Below, piece after piece: positions 23,375 through 32,579 of a DNA stretch of 64,000 nt (positions are counted from its first letter, which is position 1; every line of letters begins with the position of its first letter). The notes below the pieces were generated by a model. That model ran no database searches and was not told where the DNA came from. It saw only the letters and a list, made by a program, of their open reading frames with translations. Both the position numbers and the translations under genes were made by a program. Source of the DNA: Prochlorococcus marinus CUG1435 (GTDB lineage: Bacteria > Cyanobacteriota > Cyanobacteriia > PCC-6307 > Cyanobiaceae); NCBI GenBank assembly GCA_017644375.1, contig JAEPLP010000001.1:976001-1040000 (forward strand). Reading direction: 5' to 3'.

Positions 23375-23512
23375 TCAGCTCCATTTTTTATCAGCTTTAA
23401 CAAAGCTATCCAATGTTTGCTGATTCCTGATTTCTTCCTCAAGAAGTTCTTCTTCTGATCTTTCTTTAATCTCAGATTTATGATCTTCTTTTAGTGTGGA
23501 TTTGGTAGACAT
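23375..23512 (-). CDS. 45-residue acidic hypothetical protein
   Basis: ATG at 23512-23510, TGA at 23377-23375. A highly charged helix (KEDHKSEIKERSEEELLEEEIRNQ) ending DSFVKADKKWS. It lies 27 bases upstream of and in line with the gene at 23162. No family recognised. Confidence 0.45.
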   Translation of the reverse strand: MSTKSTLKEDHKSEIKERSEEELLEEEIRNQQTLDSFVKADKKWS

Positions 23513-23673
23513 TTGCTCATGATGGGCTACATCTATGTTCTAACTAGTTAGAGAGGCCATTCGACTAATAAATATGTACGGTTTGAGGTACTCCGTTATA
23601 CGGATAAAGGATCAACAATTCAATTTGAATATGGGTATAGTATCAAAAATTAATTATTTAACTCGCATATATA

Positions 23674-23838
23674 TTAATCAAAGGTTACTCCCTTTTTTAC
23701 TGGTTCTTTTTTTATATCATCCATCGCATTTCTGATTTTGTTGTAATAAGCCAACTCTTCTGGATCATCAGAACCAAGACCATAATTCATGGTTGCTGCA
23801 ATATATATTCTGTGCATACGGTATGAAGATAGTTTCAT
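23674..23838 (-). CDS. 54-residue hypothetical protein
   Basis: ATG at 23838-23836, TAA at 23676-23674. A soluble protein: SSYRMHRIYIAATMNYGLGSDD, then PEELAYYNKIRNAMDDIKKEPVK. No family recognised. The stretch 23513-23673 next to it shows small palindromes (TCCG ttata CGGA) but no gene. Confidence 0.45.
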   Translation of the reverse strand: MKLSSYRMHRIYIAATMNYGLGSDDPEELAYYNKIRNAMDDIKKEPVKKGVTFD

Positions 23839-23926
23839 TACTGAATAAAACCTTTATCAAAGGTATCTGAATTTCAGGTAAAATGTTGAGCTATGAGATG
23901 CCAGCTATATCAATCAATTGCCCAAG

Positions 23927-23998
<72 letters not shown>

Positions 23999-24008
23999 AA
24001 ATTTTAAG

Positions 24009-24090
24009 TGGGCCGGGTTGGATTTGAACCAACGTAGGCAGAGCCAGCGGATTTACAGTCCGCCCCCTTTAACCACTCGGGCACCGACCC
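24009..24090 (-). tRNA. trnY-GUA: tRNA-Tyr (GTA)
   Basis: An 82-nt class II tRNA on the reverse strand: acceptor GGGTCGG with CCGGCCC, anticodon stem CGGAC/..TCCG around the GTA anticodon, a long variable arm, and T arm GTTGGTTCAAATCCAAC. Upstream of tRNA-Thr in the same direction. CCA is not encoded. Confidence 0.95.
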
Positions 24091-24192
24091 CTACTATTTG
24101 AACTTATCAGTTAATGGACACTTTGTGTGAAATTGTTTTGGTTTTTTTGTTTCTTTCTAGATAGCATTTATAAAGAAAAGACTTTATTGATG

Positions 24193-24633
24193 ATGAATAT
24201 TTTATTGATAAATGGCCCAAATCTAAATCTCCTGGGCACTAGAGAACCTGAAATATATGGTAATAAAACACTGAGTGATATAGAAAAAGATTTAACTAAA
24301 GTTGCCAAAGAAAAAAGTATTAATCTTGAATGCTTTCAAAGTAATCATGAAGGAGAAATAGTAGATAAAATTCAGGATTCTGTAAAAAGTATCCAAGGTA
24401 TTCTTATAAATGCTGGCGCTTTTACTCATACCTCGATTTCTATTCGTGATGCTTTAATTGGATCAAAAATTCCGTTTGTAGAGTTACATATTTCAAATAT
24501 TTTCAGTAGAGAGGATTTTCGTAAAGAATCTTTTCTTACAGATAAAGCTATAGGAATTATTAGTGGATTCGGCATATTAAGCTATTCCTTAGCTCTTGAG
24601 GGAATCATTGGATATTTAAGTAGTAAAGATTAA
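24193..24633 (+). CDS. aroQ: 3-dehydroquinate dehydratase, type II
   Basis: A 146-residue shikimate-pathway enzyme. Start at ATG 24193 gives [23 protein letters not shown]; an in-frame extension to 24127 has no homology. The catalytic Tyr lies in REPEIYG, the His in SNHEGEIVD, and the substrate-binding [10 protein letters not shown] and ELHISN follow, as in type II dodecamers. The stop abuts the ATG of the next gene. It heads a long forward gene run. Confidence 0.94.
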   Translation: MNILLINGPNLNLLGTREPEIYGNKTLSDIEKDLTKVAKEKSINLECFQSNHEGEIVDKIQDSVKSIQGILINAGAFTHTSISIRDALIGSKIPFVELHISNIFSREDFRKESFLTDKAIGIISGFGILSYSLALEGIIGYLSSKD

Positions 24634-25242
24634 ATGCTAGTCAATTTTAAAAGGCCCACTTCTCAAATTAAATATTTATCATCATTTACCTCAGATGAGT
24701 GGATCAAACTCGCAATATCTAATCCGATAGATATTCTTATTGACCATGCTCATTGTGAAAGAAAAGCAGCAGGAGTAGCTATTCAATTGATGTTTAGATA
24801 TCCATCAGAACCAAATCTGGCAGAAGTTCTAAGTCCAATAGCAAGAGAGGAATTAGAACATTTTGAAAAAATACTTTCTTTTTTAAAGGATCTTGGACAT
24901 TCTCTTAAGTCCTTAAAACCGCCTCCATATGGAGCTAAATTGTCCAAGAATATAAGCAAGGAAGAGCCCAATAGAATGCTTGATAGTTTCTTAATAGCAG
25001 GACTTATTGAAGCAAGAAGTCATGAAAGATTAAGCTTGCTTGCTCTGAATTCTGAAGATAAATCGTTTCAATCCCTTTATGAGTCTCTCCTTGAGAGTGA
25101 GGCAAGACATTTTGGAGTTTACTGGAAACTAGCGCAAACTAAATTCTCTAAAAATCAAACTTTCAAAAGGTTAGAGGAATTGTCTGAAATTGAGTCATTA
25201 ATACTGGCTAAAACTTTTATGATGCCAAGGGTACATAGCTAA
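24634..25242 (+). CDS. miaE: tRNA-(ms2io6A37) hydroxylase MiaE-like
   Basis: A 202-residue ferritin-like di-iron protein. Ligand motifs are visible in order: HAHCERKAAG, REELEHFEKIL, IEARSHERLSLL and ESEARHFGVYW, giving paired ExxH sites. MiaE hydroxylates the isopentenyl-modified adenosine at position 37 of tRNAs; the cyanobacterial type is a distant relative of the Salmonella enzyme. Starts directly at the aroQ stop. Confidence 0.85.
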   Translation: MLVNFKRPTSQIKYLSSFTSDEWIKLAISNPIDILIDHAHCERKAAGVAIQLMFRYPSEPNLAEVLSPIAREELEHFEKILSFLKDLGHSLKSLKPPPYGAKLSKNISKEEPNRMLDSFLIAGLIEARSHERLSLLALNSEDKSFQSLYESLLESEARHFGVYWKLAQTKFSKNQTFKRLEELSEIESLILAKTFMMPRVHS

Positions 25243-25258
25243 AGTTAATAAAATAAAA

Positions 25259-26014
25259 ATGATAATAAAAAAGTTCTTAAGTTTACTTAATCGATATAAA
25301 ACTGATTTGCCAACATTCACCATCGTTGGTGTAGGCCCTGGAGATCCATCGCTTTTAACAATTGCTGCTGTAGATGCTATAAAAAAAGCGAAAGTTATAG
25401 TTTTTCCAATATCGGATGATAATAAAAAGAGTTTCGCTGCAGAAATAGTCAAAAAATACACCAAATTTAAAAAAAATATACCTATTATCTTTCCAATGGC
25501 TAGGCAGGATTTTGATCCTGATGAAATATGGTCTAAAGCAGTAGAAAAAATTGTGAAATTTATAAAAAATGGTGAATCAGTTGTTTTGCTTTGTCTAGGA
25601 GATACCTCAATATTTGCAAGTTCTTCTTATATTTTGAGGCTAATAAAGCATAATTATCCAGAAATCAATACCAAAACCATACCTGGTATTTCTTCGCTAT
25701 CAGCAACAGCAGCTTTGAATGATTTTGATCTAGTTAAAAAAGGCGAGACTTTAATAATCAAAGAGTGTCCCTCTTCCAATTCAGAATTAACATCCCTAAT
25801 TAAGGAAAGTAGAGAAAATAAAACGGTCTTGGCCATTATGAAAATTGGGAAACGATGGAATTTAGTTAGGGAAACTTTAAAAAAAGAGGATATTATCAAA
25901 AAATCATTAATTGCTTTGAGTGTTGGTACGCCTGATCAAATTATTCAATATGCCTCTCAGTATAATAAGGACTTTATGCCTTATTTTTCTTTAATTTTAA
26001 TAAGGTTCGATTAA
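25259..26014 (+). CDS. cobI: Precorrin-2 C20-methyltransferase
   Basis: A 251-residue SAM-dependent methyltransferase of corrin biosynthesis. The glycine-rich start FTIVGVGPGDPSLLTIAAVDAI, the CLGDTSIFASSSYI segment and IPGISSLSATAAL fit the CobI/CbiL family within tetrapyrrole methylases. Prochlorococcus makes pseudocobalamin and keeps this pathway. Its stop overlaps the start of the next gene by one base. Confidence 0.88.
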   Translation: MIIKKFLSLLNRYKTDLPTFTIVGVGPGDPSLLTIAAVDAIKKAKVIVFPISDDNKKSFAAEIVKKYTKFKKNIPIIFPMARQDFDPDEIWSKAVEKIVKFIKNGESVVLLCLGDTSIFASSSYILRLIKHNYPEINTKTIPGISSLSATAALNDFDLVKKGETLIIKECPSSNSELTSLIKESRENKTVLAIMKIGKRWNLVRETLKKEDIIKKSLIALSVGTPDQIIQYASQYNKDFMPYFSLILIRFD

Positions 26015-26499
26015 TGCATAAAAAAGAAAAATTCCTTGAAAATCAATTTACATGGCCAATATGTAAAGAATTATTATTTCTTGTTCTTGAAGATAAGGTT
26101 ACTGATCTTTTTGTCTGTGAATTGGTTTGGGAAAGACTTTTTTATATTAAAGAAAAAACTTCAAATAATTGGGTTTCTAGTGCATTAACTCCTATTTATT
26201 GGTCAGAAAGCTTTGTACAGGCTCCTCAATTTATTTCAGAACGATTAGCATCAATTCATTTGACTCGATCTATCCCAAAGAATCATAAGCAGGGATTGAA
26301 AAATTTTCTTAATTTTAAAGGTTATAAAATTAATGAACTATATCCAAGAAGAACTAGAAGAGCTACCGCAGTAAATTGGCTAATTTATTGGGCTATAGAA
26401 AATGATTGTTTTTCAAATGATAATAATGTTATTCCAAGTCCGATTTCACCCCCTGCAAATCCATCAAAAGGACATTTTGGTGATCCAGAAATCAAATGA
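26014..26499 (+). CDS. DUF1823 family protein
   Basis: A 161-residue cyanobacterial DUF1823 protein: FTWPICKELLFLVLEDKVTDLFVCELVWERL, WVSSALTPIYWSESF, LTRSIPKNHKQGLKNFLNFKGYK, and ELYPRRTRRATAVNWLIYW. ATG at 26014 overlaps the cobI stop, implying translational coupling. Role unknown. The end (ISPPANPSKGHFGDPEIK) looks disordered. Confidence 0.82.
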   Translation: MHKKEKFLENQFTWPICKELLFLVLEDKVTDLFVCELVWERLFYIKEKTSNNWVSSALTPIYWSESFVQAPQFISERLASIHLTRSIPKNHKQGLKNFLNFKGYKINELYPRRTRRATAVNWLIYWAIENDCFSNDNNVIPSPISPPANPSKGHFGDPEIK

Positions 26500-26572
26500 T
26501 TTTTTTGAGGAAGGTAAATGATTCTATTAAAGGTATAGTTGTAAAAGGTACTATTTTCTTTGGAGAGAAGAA

Positions 26573-27946
26573 TTGATTCTTCCCACAATAGCAATTATCG
26601 GAAGACCTAACGTTGGGAAATCAACCTTGGTGAATCGGCTTTGCCAAAGTAATGATGCAATAGTCTTTGATAAACCTGGTGTTACAAGAGATAGAACCTA
26701 TCAAAATGCCACATGGGGAGGTAAGGAATTTCAAATAGTTGATACTGGAGGTTTAGTTTTTGATGATGATAGTGAATTTCTTCCAGAGATAAGAACGCAA
26801 GTTTTCTTGGCTCTAGAAGAGGCTTCACTGGCTTTGTTTGTAGTAGATGGAAATCAAGGTGTTACTGATGGTGATTTATCAATAGCAAAATGGTTAAGGA
26901 AATCAAACTGTAAAACAATTGTTGCTGTCAATAAATGTGAATCAACTACTCTTGGAATCTCTTTAGCTTCAGAGTTCTGGAAATTAGGATTGGGAGAACC
27001 CTGCCCAGTTTCAGCTATTCATGGTTCAGGCACTGGCGATCTTTTAGATCTAGTTATTGACGAACTTCCTGAAAAAAATATTCAAGATCAAGAAGAAAAG
27101 ATAATGATGTCAATTATTGGTAGGCCAAATGTTGGTAAATCTAGTTTGTTAAATTCAATATCAGGAGAAAAAAGAGCAATTGTTAGTGATATCAGTGGGA
27201 CGACAACTGATTCAATTGATACCCTCATTAAAAAAGGAGATAATCAATGGAAAATTGTTGATACTGCAGGGATTAGAAGAAAGAAAAATGTTAAATATGG
27301 GACTGAATTCTTTGGCATTAATAGGGCTTTTAAATCTATTGATAGAAGTGATGTTTGTGTATTGGTTATAGATGCTGTAGATGGAGTAACTGATCAAGAC
27401 CAGAAGTTGGCAGGAAGAATAGAAGAACAAGGAAGAGCTTGTATAATTGTTGTAAATAAATGGGATCTTGTTGAAAAAAATAGTTCAACAATATATCAGG
27501 TAGAAAAAGAACTAAGATCTAAACTTTATTTTTTACACTGGTCAAAAATGATTTTTATATCTGCAAAAACTGGACAAAGAGTTGATAATATTTTTGATCA
27601 TGCTCTAAATGCTGTAAATCAACATAGAAGAAGAGTTACAACATCTGTGGTTAATGAAGTTCTTAAAGAGTCTATTAGTTGGAAAAGTCCTCCAACGAAA
27701 AGAAGCGGAAAGCAAGGCAGGCTTTATTACGGTACTCAAGTAAAAAATAAACCTCCCACTTTTACTCTTTTTGTAAACGATCCTAAATTATTTGGAATAA
27801 CTTACAGAAGATATATTGAAAAACAAATTAGATTAAATTTAGGTTTTGAAGGCACACCTCTAATTTTACTTTGGAGAGGAAAACAGCAAAGAGCATTACA
27901 TAAAGAAGTCGAAAGGGAAAATATTGAGTTAATTCAAAAAGATTAA
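26573..27946 (+). CDS. der: Ribosome biogenesis GTPase Der (EngA)
   Basis: A 457-residue double GTPase for 50S assembly. The first G domain has GRPNVGKST at residues 10-18, DTGG and NKCE; the second has GRPNVGKSS near 183, DTAG and NKWD; a C-terminal KH-like domain follows ([28 protein letters not shown]). TTG at 26573 is the only start that includes the first P-loop. Its stop overlaps the next start by one base. Confidence 0.96.
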   Translation: MILPTIAIIGRPNVGKSTLVNRLCQSNDAIVFDKPGVTRDRTYQNATWGGKEFQIVDTGGLVFDDDSEFLPEIRTQVFLALEEASLALFVVDGNQGVTDGDLSIAKWLRKSNCKTIVAVNKCESTTLGISLASEFWKLGLGEPCPVSAIHGSGTGDLLDLVIDELPEKNIQDQEEKIMMSIIGRPNVGKSSLLNSISGEKRAIVSDISGTTTDSIDTLIKKGDNQWKIVDTAGIRRKKNVKYGTEFFGINRAFKSIDRSDVCVLVIDAVDGVTDQDQKLAGRIEEQGRACIIVVNKWDLVEKNSSTIYQVEKELRSKLYFLHWSKMIFISAKTGQRVDNIFDHALNAVNQHRRRVTTSVVNEVLKESISWKSPPTKRSGKQGRLYYGTQVKNKPPTFTLFVNDPKLFGITYRRYIEKQIRLNLGFEGTPLILLWRGKQQRALHKEVERENIELIQKD

Positions 27947-28860
27947 TGAATATACTTACCAAATTTTCTGTAGGTCAATACGTTTATGGCAATAGAAGTT
28001 GGTTAAGAATTGTAGATAGTAGATTAAAAATAATTATTGTATTGATATTTTTAATCACACCAATTTGGGCAGGCCCAATATGGCGATTGAGTTTAGTGAG
28101 TTGTTTACTATTAATTACTTTTTTAAGTTTATTGCCATCTAGAGTATGGTGGAGATCATTATTTATTCTCTCATGCTTGTCTTTATTAATAGGATTTATA
28201 TCTATAGTTGCTTCTTCTGATATTCAATCTGTTGATAGCGTTATAAGAAATCCGAACGAGTTGCAAGTGGTTGTAGAAAACTATAAAAAATGGAATATTC
28301 TGCAAATTCCTTCTCATAAAATATGGTTTATAAATTTTGGTCCCTATAACTTATCAAGAAAAGCTTTTGAACTAGGAATAAAAACCTCCACTTTGATATT
28401 TACCGTTATTCATAGTGTTAATTTAATGCTATTAACTACATTACAAGAAGATATTGTGTGGGGATTAAGTTGGTTTTTCTATCCATTAAAAAGAATTGGA
28501 TTACCAATAAACAAGTGGCTTTTTCAGTTATTAATTGCATTACGTTTTATTCCCTTAGTACAGGAAGAATTTCAAAATATGATTAAATCAGTATCAGTTA
28601 GATCAATAAATTTTCGAAATTTAGGATTAAAGAAATCCTTAAATGTTTTATTAATTTTACTGGAAAGGTTATTTAAAAATATTTTTCTAAGAATTGATCA
28701 AGGAGCAGAATCATTGCTCTCTAAGAAAAAAATAAATATAAAAACAAATAGATTTAAAACTTTTTCTCCTTCAACATCTCTTACTGTAATTGTTAATACA
28801 TTATCGATATGTTTTATTTGCATAGCAATTTTTCTTAGAAAACTGTATGGTGCATTATAA
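27946..28860 (+). CDS. Energy-coupling factor transporter transmembrane protein (EcfT/CbiQ)
   Basis: A 304-residue membrane protein with N-terminal DSRLKIIIVLIFLITPIW, about five helices, and two Arg-containing coupling segments (ALRFIPLVQEEFQNMIKSVSVRS and the ERLFKN region) that contact the ABC ATPases. This is the CbiQ/EcfT family of vitamin or cobalt/nickel ECF importers. No ATPase or S component is adjacent, as is common for shared EcfT. Possibly for biotin or B12-related uptake. Coupled to der. Confidence 0.8.
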   Translation: MNILTKFSVGQYVYGNRSWLRIVDSRLKIIIVLIFLITPIWAGPIWRLSLVSCLLLITFLSLLPSRVWWRSLFILSCLSLLIGFISIVASSDIQSVDSVIRNPNELQVVVENYKKWNILQIPSHKIWFINFGPYNLSRKAFELGIKTSTLIFTVIHSVNLMLLTTLQEDIVWGLSWFFYPLKRIGLPINKWLFQLLIALRFIPLVQEEFQNMIKSVSVRSINFRNLGLKKSLNVLLILLERLFKNIFLRIDQGAESLLSKKKINIKTNRFKTFSPSTSLTVIVNTLSICFICIAIFLRKLYGAL

Positions 28861-28878
28861 ATAACATAAAATTTTAGT

Positions 28879-29145
28879 TTGAGTTCAGAGCGTTATTTAA
28901 ACCACCCAACATTTGGAATGTTGTATCAGGTTTCTCCTGGAAACGATGGGAGAGACATATATGCTACTTTGTATGCTCAAAAAATGTTTTTTTTGGTTGA
29001 AATTAGACAGAGAGAAGTTTTTTTTGAAGTTATACCTTATTTAGATGCTCGTAATCAGGCAGAATTAAATCTTCAAAGAGCCAGAAGGACAGGTTCTGAA
29101 GATTTGTCCAAATGGGATAATTTATTCACACAAACTTTTTTATAA
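28879..29145 (+). CDS. pipX: NtcA co-activator PipX
   Basis: An 88-residue protein with the PipX sequence: YLNHPTFGMLYQVSPGNDG in the Tudor-like domain (residues 5-25), TLYAQKMFFLVEIRQREVFFEVI, and the C-terminal helices ARNQAELNLQRARRTGS. PipX switches between PII (GlnB) at low 2-oxoglutarate and NtcA at high 2-oxoglutarate. TTG at 28879 gives MSSERYLNHP. pipY follows three bases later, the conserved cyanobacterial pair. Confidence 0.93.
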   Translation: MSSERYLNHPTFGMLYQVSPGNDGRDIYATLYAQKMFFLVEIRQREVFFEVIPYLDARNQAELNLQRARRTGSEDLSKWDNLFTQTFL

Positions 29146-29148
29146 AAT

Positions 29149-29784
29149 GTGAACCCCTCAAACTATTTAAAAATAAAAAATAAAATCCCATCTAATGTAA
29201 ATATTCTTGCTGTAAGTAAAGGATTTAAAAGTCAAGAAATCAAGACTATTCAAAATTTTGGTCAGAATGATTTTGGTGAGAGTAAGTTTCAAGAGGCTTT
29301 TGAGAAGCAACTAATACTGAAAGACCTTAAACAAATAAATTGGCACTTTATTGGACGAATACAAAGTAATAAAATAAGAAAGATAGTGCAAAATTTTAAA
29401 TATATTCATTCAGTAGATTCATTTCAAAAGTTGCAAAAGATTTCTAACATTTCATATGAAGAGAAAAAAAATCCATCAATAATGTTACAGGTTAAGTTAA
29501 GTGATGACCCTACTAAAGGAGGTTTTAATCCTGAATTTTTAATATTAAAGTGGAGAGAAATAAAAAAATTGAAAAATATAACATTGACCGGATTGATGAC
29601 TATTAATCCAAGAGGACTTAGCTCTAAAGAAAACTCAGAATTGTTCAAGAAATGTCGATCCCTAGCCGATTCACTGCAACTTCCAGATTGTTCTATGGGA
29701 ATGTCAGGTGATTGGGAAGAGGCTATTGATGCAGGGTCAACTTGGTTAAGATTAGGATCGTTAATTTTTGGAAATAGATTCTAA
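29149..29784 (+). CDS. pipY: PLP homeostasis protein PipY (YggS family)
   Basis: A 211-residue TIM-barrel PLP-binding protein. The PLP lysine is K24 in LAVSKGF; WHFIGRIQSNK, IHSVDS, MTINPRG and SMGMSGDWEEAI with STWLRLGSLIFG are family signatures. It lacks enzyme activity in known members and affects PLP and amino-acid balance. GTG at 29149. Co-transcribed with pipX. Confidence 0.93.
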   Translation: MNPSNYLKIKNKIPSNVNILAVSKGFKSQEIKTIQNFGQNDFGESKFQEAFEKQLILKDLKQINWHFIGRIQSNKIRKIVQNFKYIHSVDSFQKLQKISNISYEEKKNPSIMLQVKLSDDPTKGGFNPEFLILKWREIKKLKNITLTGLMTINPRGLSSKENSELFKKCRSLADSLQLPDCSMGMSGDWEEAIDAGSTWLRLGSLIFGNRF

Positions 29785-29890
29785 GATAGTTTTTTTTTAT
29801 AAAAATCTTATATAGAAAACTTGCAGTACACAACAACTAACGTTATTTAAGTATAGGTAGTTTATTCATTTAAAAAATGAATCTATTACT

Positions 29891-29908
29891 TAAGGTTTTC
29901 AAACCTTA
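29891..29908 (+). promoter_or_regulatory. Inverted repeat in the sepF leader
   Basis: TAAGGTTT / AAACCTTA with a two-base spacer, a perfect eight-base repeat 28 bases upstream of the sepF start. A second hairpin, ATTCATT / AATGAAT, lies at 29864-29882. Either could be an operator or a leader RNA structure; no T run follows, so they are not terminators. Confidence 0.35.
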
Positions 29909-29935
29909 GTAATCAATTACAAGAGGATTTAAAAG

Positions 29936-30511
29936 GTGTCACTTATTTCTAGATTAAAGGCAGTTGTTGCAGGCGATGAGTATCTCGATGATGATTTTGA
30001 TGACTTAGATTATGCGACTGAGGATGAATTGAATGACATTAACGATTTTAAACAAAATCAAAGAAATTCAAATGTACTTGCAAATTCAAATCCATTCGAT
30101 TTTATGAATAATAATAGATCGTCGAAAGTAGTTGGAATGCCTGGGATCTCGAATACATCTTCAGAAGTTAGCTTAATGGAACCAAGGAGTTTCGATGAGA
30201 TGCCTCAAGCTATACAAGCATTAAGAGAGAGAAAAACTGTAATCCTTAATTTAACTATGATGGATCCCGATCAGGCTCAAAGAGCGGTTGATTTTATAGC
30301 GGGTGGAACATATGCAATTGATGGTCATCAAGAGAGAGTTGGTGAAAGTATTTTTCTTTTTGCGCCAAGTTGTGTAAATGTAACTAGTTCTTCCCCAGAA
30401 GAAGCTTCTCCTTCTTCTACGCCTTTAGAAAATACACCACAATATAGTTTGGGTAAAAATACTACTCCTGAACCAGCATGGGGTAATTCTAAAATAAGCG
30501 CTTTTTCATGA
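29936..30511 (+). CDS. sepF: Cell division protein SepF
   Basis: A 191-residue FtsZ partner. Residues 1-40 form the membrane-binding start ([23 protein letters not shown]), residues 80-160 the SepF core: [67 protein letters not shown]. The rest is a Ser/Pro-rich tail. GTG at 29936. Length matches cyanobacterial SepF (Cdv2). Confidence 0.95.
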   Translation: MSLISRLKAVVAGDEYLDDDFDDLDYATEDELNDINDFKQNQRNSNVLANSNPFDFMNNNRSSKVVGMPGISNTSSEVSLMEPRSFDEMPQAIQALRERKTVILNLTMMDPDQAQRAVDFIAGGTYAIDGHQERVGESIFLFAPSCVNVTSSSPEEASPSSTPLENTPQYSLGKNTTPEPAWGNSKISAFS

Positions 30512-30518
30512 TTAATCT

Positions 30519-31331
30519 GTGACTGATAAAATTGCGATTATTGGTTTTGGGAATATTGCAAAAGCTATAATAACGCCTCTATTAGATAAAAAATTAATTC
30601 AGCCAGAGAATCTTTTTTGCGTAGTAAATTCAGAAAAAAGTTATGAAAATATAAAAAAAAATTATAAATATAATGTAAACGTTTATAAATCAGGTACTAA
30701 AGAGTCATCAATAATTTGGGATTGTCAATATAAACTTCTTTCTATAAAACCTCAACAATTTAATTATATAACTGAGGCCAATACTATAAAAAACGAGGAT
30801 AATTTAATAGTTTCAATTCTTGCGGGAGTCTCCATAAATAAACTTAATCAAAAGTTTCCCAACCATAAATGTGTGAGGGTGGTTACAAATATTCCAATAA
30901 TTATTGGAAAAGGTCTAACAGGAATTGCTTGGGGTGGAGAAATTACAAAAGATCAGAAACAATTTACAAAAAAATTATTTGAAAATACTAGTAAGATTTA
31001 TGAATTTACTGAAGATTACCTAGATATATTTTTAGCCTTAACTTCATCAGGACCTGCAATTATTGCTTTGATTATAGAGGCTTTAAGTGATGGAGGATTG
31101 AGTGGTGGATTACCAAAAATACTTTCAGAGGAACTTGTTATGGAAATGATATTAGGGACTACAAGTCTCATAAAAGAAAATAAACTAACTACTTCTGAGC
31201 TTAAGAATTTAGTAACCTCTCCAGGTGGAACAACTATTGCTGCTTTAAGGGTTTTAGAAAAAAAGAGTGTAAGGTCTGCATTAATTGAATCAATAGTTTC
31301 AGCTAGTAATCGAAGTAAAGAGTTTCGTTAG
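30519..31331 (+). CDS. proC: Pyrroline-5-carboxylate reductase
   Basis: A 270-residue enzyme for the last step of proline synthesis, NADPH-dependent. The Rossmann motif IIGFGNIAKAI is at residues 6-16, and the signature TSSGPAIIALIIEALSDGGLSGGLPK and LVTSPGGTTIAAL lie at about 175-240. GTG at 30519 (MTDKIAII). Eight bases after sepF, same strand; the run ends here against convergent dgdA. Confidence 0.93.
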   Translation: MTDKIAIIGFGNIAKAIITPLLDKKLIQPENLFCVVNSEKSYENIKKNYKYNVNVYKSGTKESSIIWDCQYKLLSIKPQQFNYITEANTIKNEDNLIVSILAGVSINKLNQKFPNHKCVRVVTNIPIIIGKGLTGIAWGGEITKDQKQFTKKLFENTSKIYEFTEDYLDIFLALTSSGPAIIALIIEALSDGGLSGGLPKILSEELVMEMILGTTSLIKENKLTTSELKNLVTSPGGTTIAALRVLEKKSVRSALIESIVSASNRSKEFR

Positions 31332-31336
31332 GTTTT

Positions 31337-32494
31337 TCAATTATCTTTTAAATTCATATAAACTTTTTCAAGTGAATTTATATTTTTAGCAATTGTGTAT
31401 CTCTCAAGTATACGTTCTCTAGCTTTTTCTCCAAGATCTTTTGTAAATGAAGGGTGCTCTATAAGAATTGGGATTATAGTTTTTAATTGTGCAGCCACAT
31501 TATCAGTTGAAATTACTATTCCTGCTCCGTTATCTAAAACCTCACCATCAGCTCCGGCATCTGTAGCTACACAAGCAGTACCTGCAGACATTGCCTCTAA
31601 AAGTGATAATGATAAACCTTCTACTAAGCTTGGTAAGAAAAATACTTCTGCTATTTGCATTATTGCTATCCTAGTTTCTAAATCTAATTCGGCACCCCAC
31701 CAAATCAATTTCTCATTACCAAGGTTAGAAAAACTATTCTCAAGTGTTGGCTTCATTGGTCCATCCCCAACAATAACTAATTTGCAATTTTGAGTTTTTG
31801 TTTGGCGCCAAGAACGTAAAAGTGCCTCGATATTTTTCTCATTTGCAATCCTTCCCATGTATAAGAAGATTCTTTCATTTCCAAGTTTGTTTTTTACCTG
31901 ATCATATTTTTTACTTTTTTTGCAAAAAGGTCTCCAAATATTTTCGTCAACACCGTTTGGAATAATTATTTGTTTTTCTTTAGGTACTCCTAATTTCTCA
32001 AGAACATTTTTTTGAGGTTCAGAAAAAATAATTATTTTATCGAACTTTGCTAAAGAGGGAGCATAAAGTTGATATGTTAATTGTTGAGTGCTCGCAGTTA
32101 GATTTCTATTTTTTGCATCAAATGGTGGATGGAATGTTCCTATAAGAGGAACATTGATTTCATTACAAAGCTCTGGAAGTCTAAAGTCTAAAGGAGATAA
32201 AGTTAGGCTTGCATGTACTATGTCAGGTTTTAATCTTTCCAATGATAGCCTTAGCTCTTTTTCTGCCCTTGGTGAGGGTATTGTATAAACTTGAGATTTA
32301 ATTAAATATGGGAGACTTACATCAGGATCATTTGCAAGAAATAATGGTTTTGATGAATTTGAACTAGAGGGATTGTCGAAATGAATAAAACTAATTTTAT
32401 GCCCCCTGGCCTTCAATTCCTGAGTAGTTGAATTACCGTAAGTTACATTTCCACAAAAAGGGGATTTTTTTCCCAACCAGGCAATATGAACCAC
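31337..32494 (-). CDS. dgdA: Family 4 glycosyltransferase, DGDG synthase DgdA-like
   Basis: A 385-residue GT-B glycosyltransferase. It opens HIAWLGKKSPFCGNVTYGN, which I recognise as the start of cyanobacterial DgdA (the enzyme making digalactosyldiacylglycerol from monogalactosyldiacylglycerol), then HASLTLSPLDF, GTFHPPFD, and the donor-binding IPNGVDENIW, MGRIANEKN, SLVEGLSLSLLEAMSAGTACVATDAG. The name rests on memory of that family; other family 4 enzymes are possible. ATG at 32494. It converges on proC. Confidence 0.7.
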   Translation of the reverse strand: MVHIAWLGKKSPFCGNVTYGNSTTQELKARGHKISFIHFDNPSSSNSSKPLFLANDPDVSLPYLIKSQVYTIPSPRAEKELRLSLERLKPDIVHASLTLSPLDFRLPELCNEINVPLIGTFHPPFDAKNRNLTASTQQLTYQLYAPSLAKFDKIIIFSEPQKNVLEKLGVPKEKQIIIPNGVDENIWRPFCKKSKKYDQVKNKLGNERIFLYMGRIANEKNIEALLRSWRQTKTQNCKLVIVGDGPMKPTLENSFSNLGNEKLIWWGAELDLETRIAIMQIAEVFFLPSLVEGLSLSLLEAMSAGTACVATDAGADGEVLDNGAGIVISTDNVAAQLKTIIPILIEHPSFTKDLGEKARERILERYTIAKNINSLEKVYMNLKDN

Positions 32495-32579
32495 ATTAAT
32501 TGAATTAACTATTTATTAAGTTAACAGGCAAAGACGCCATGATCATATTTTTTTAATTTTTTAATGCTTCATGAAAATG

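Noticed and set aside
24127-24192. N-terminal extension of aroQ
   Set aside because: The added residues are hydrophobic with no counterpart in AroQ, and [10 protein letters not shown] is the normal start.
31395-31793. 132-codon frame antisense to the dgdA-like gene
   Set aside because: Shadow of a clear glycosyltransferase; Ser/Ile-rich with no recognisable pattern.
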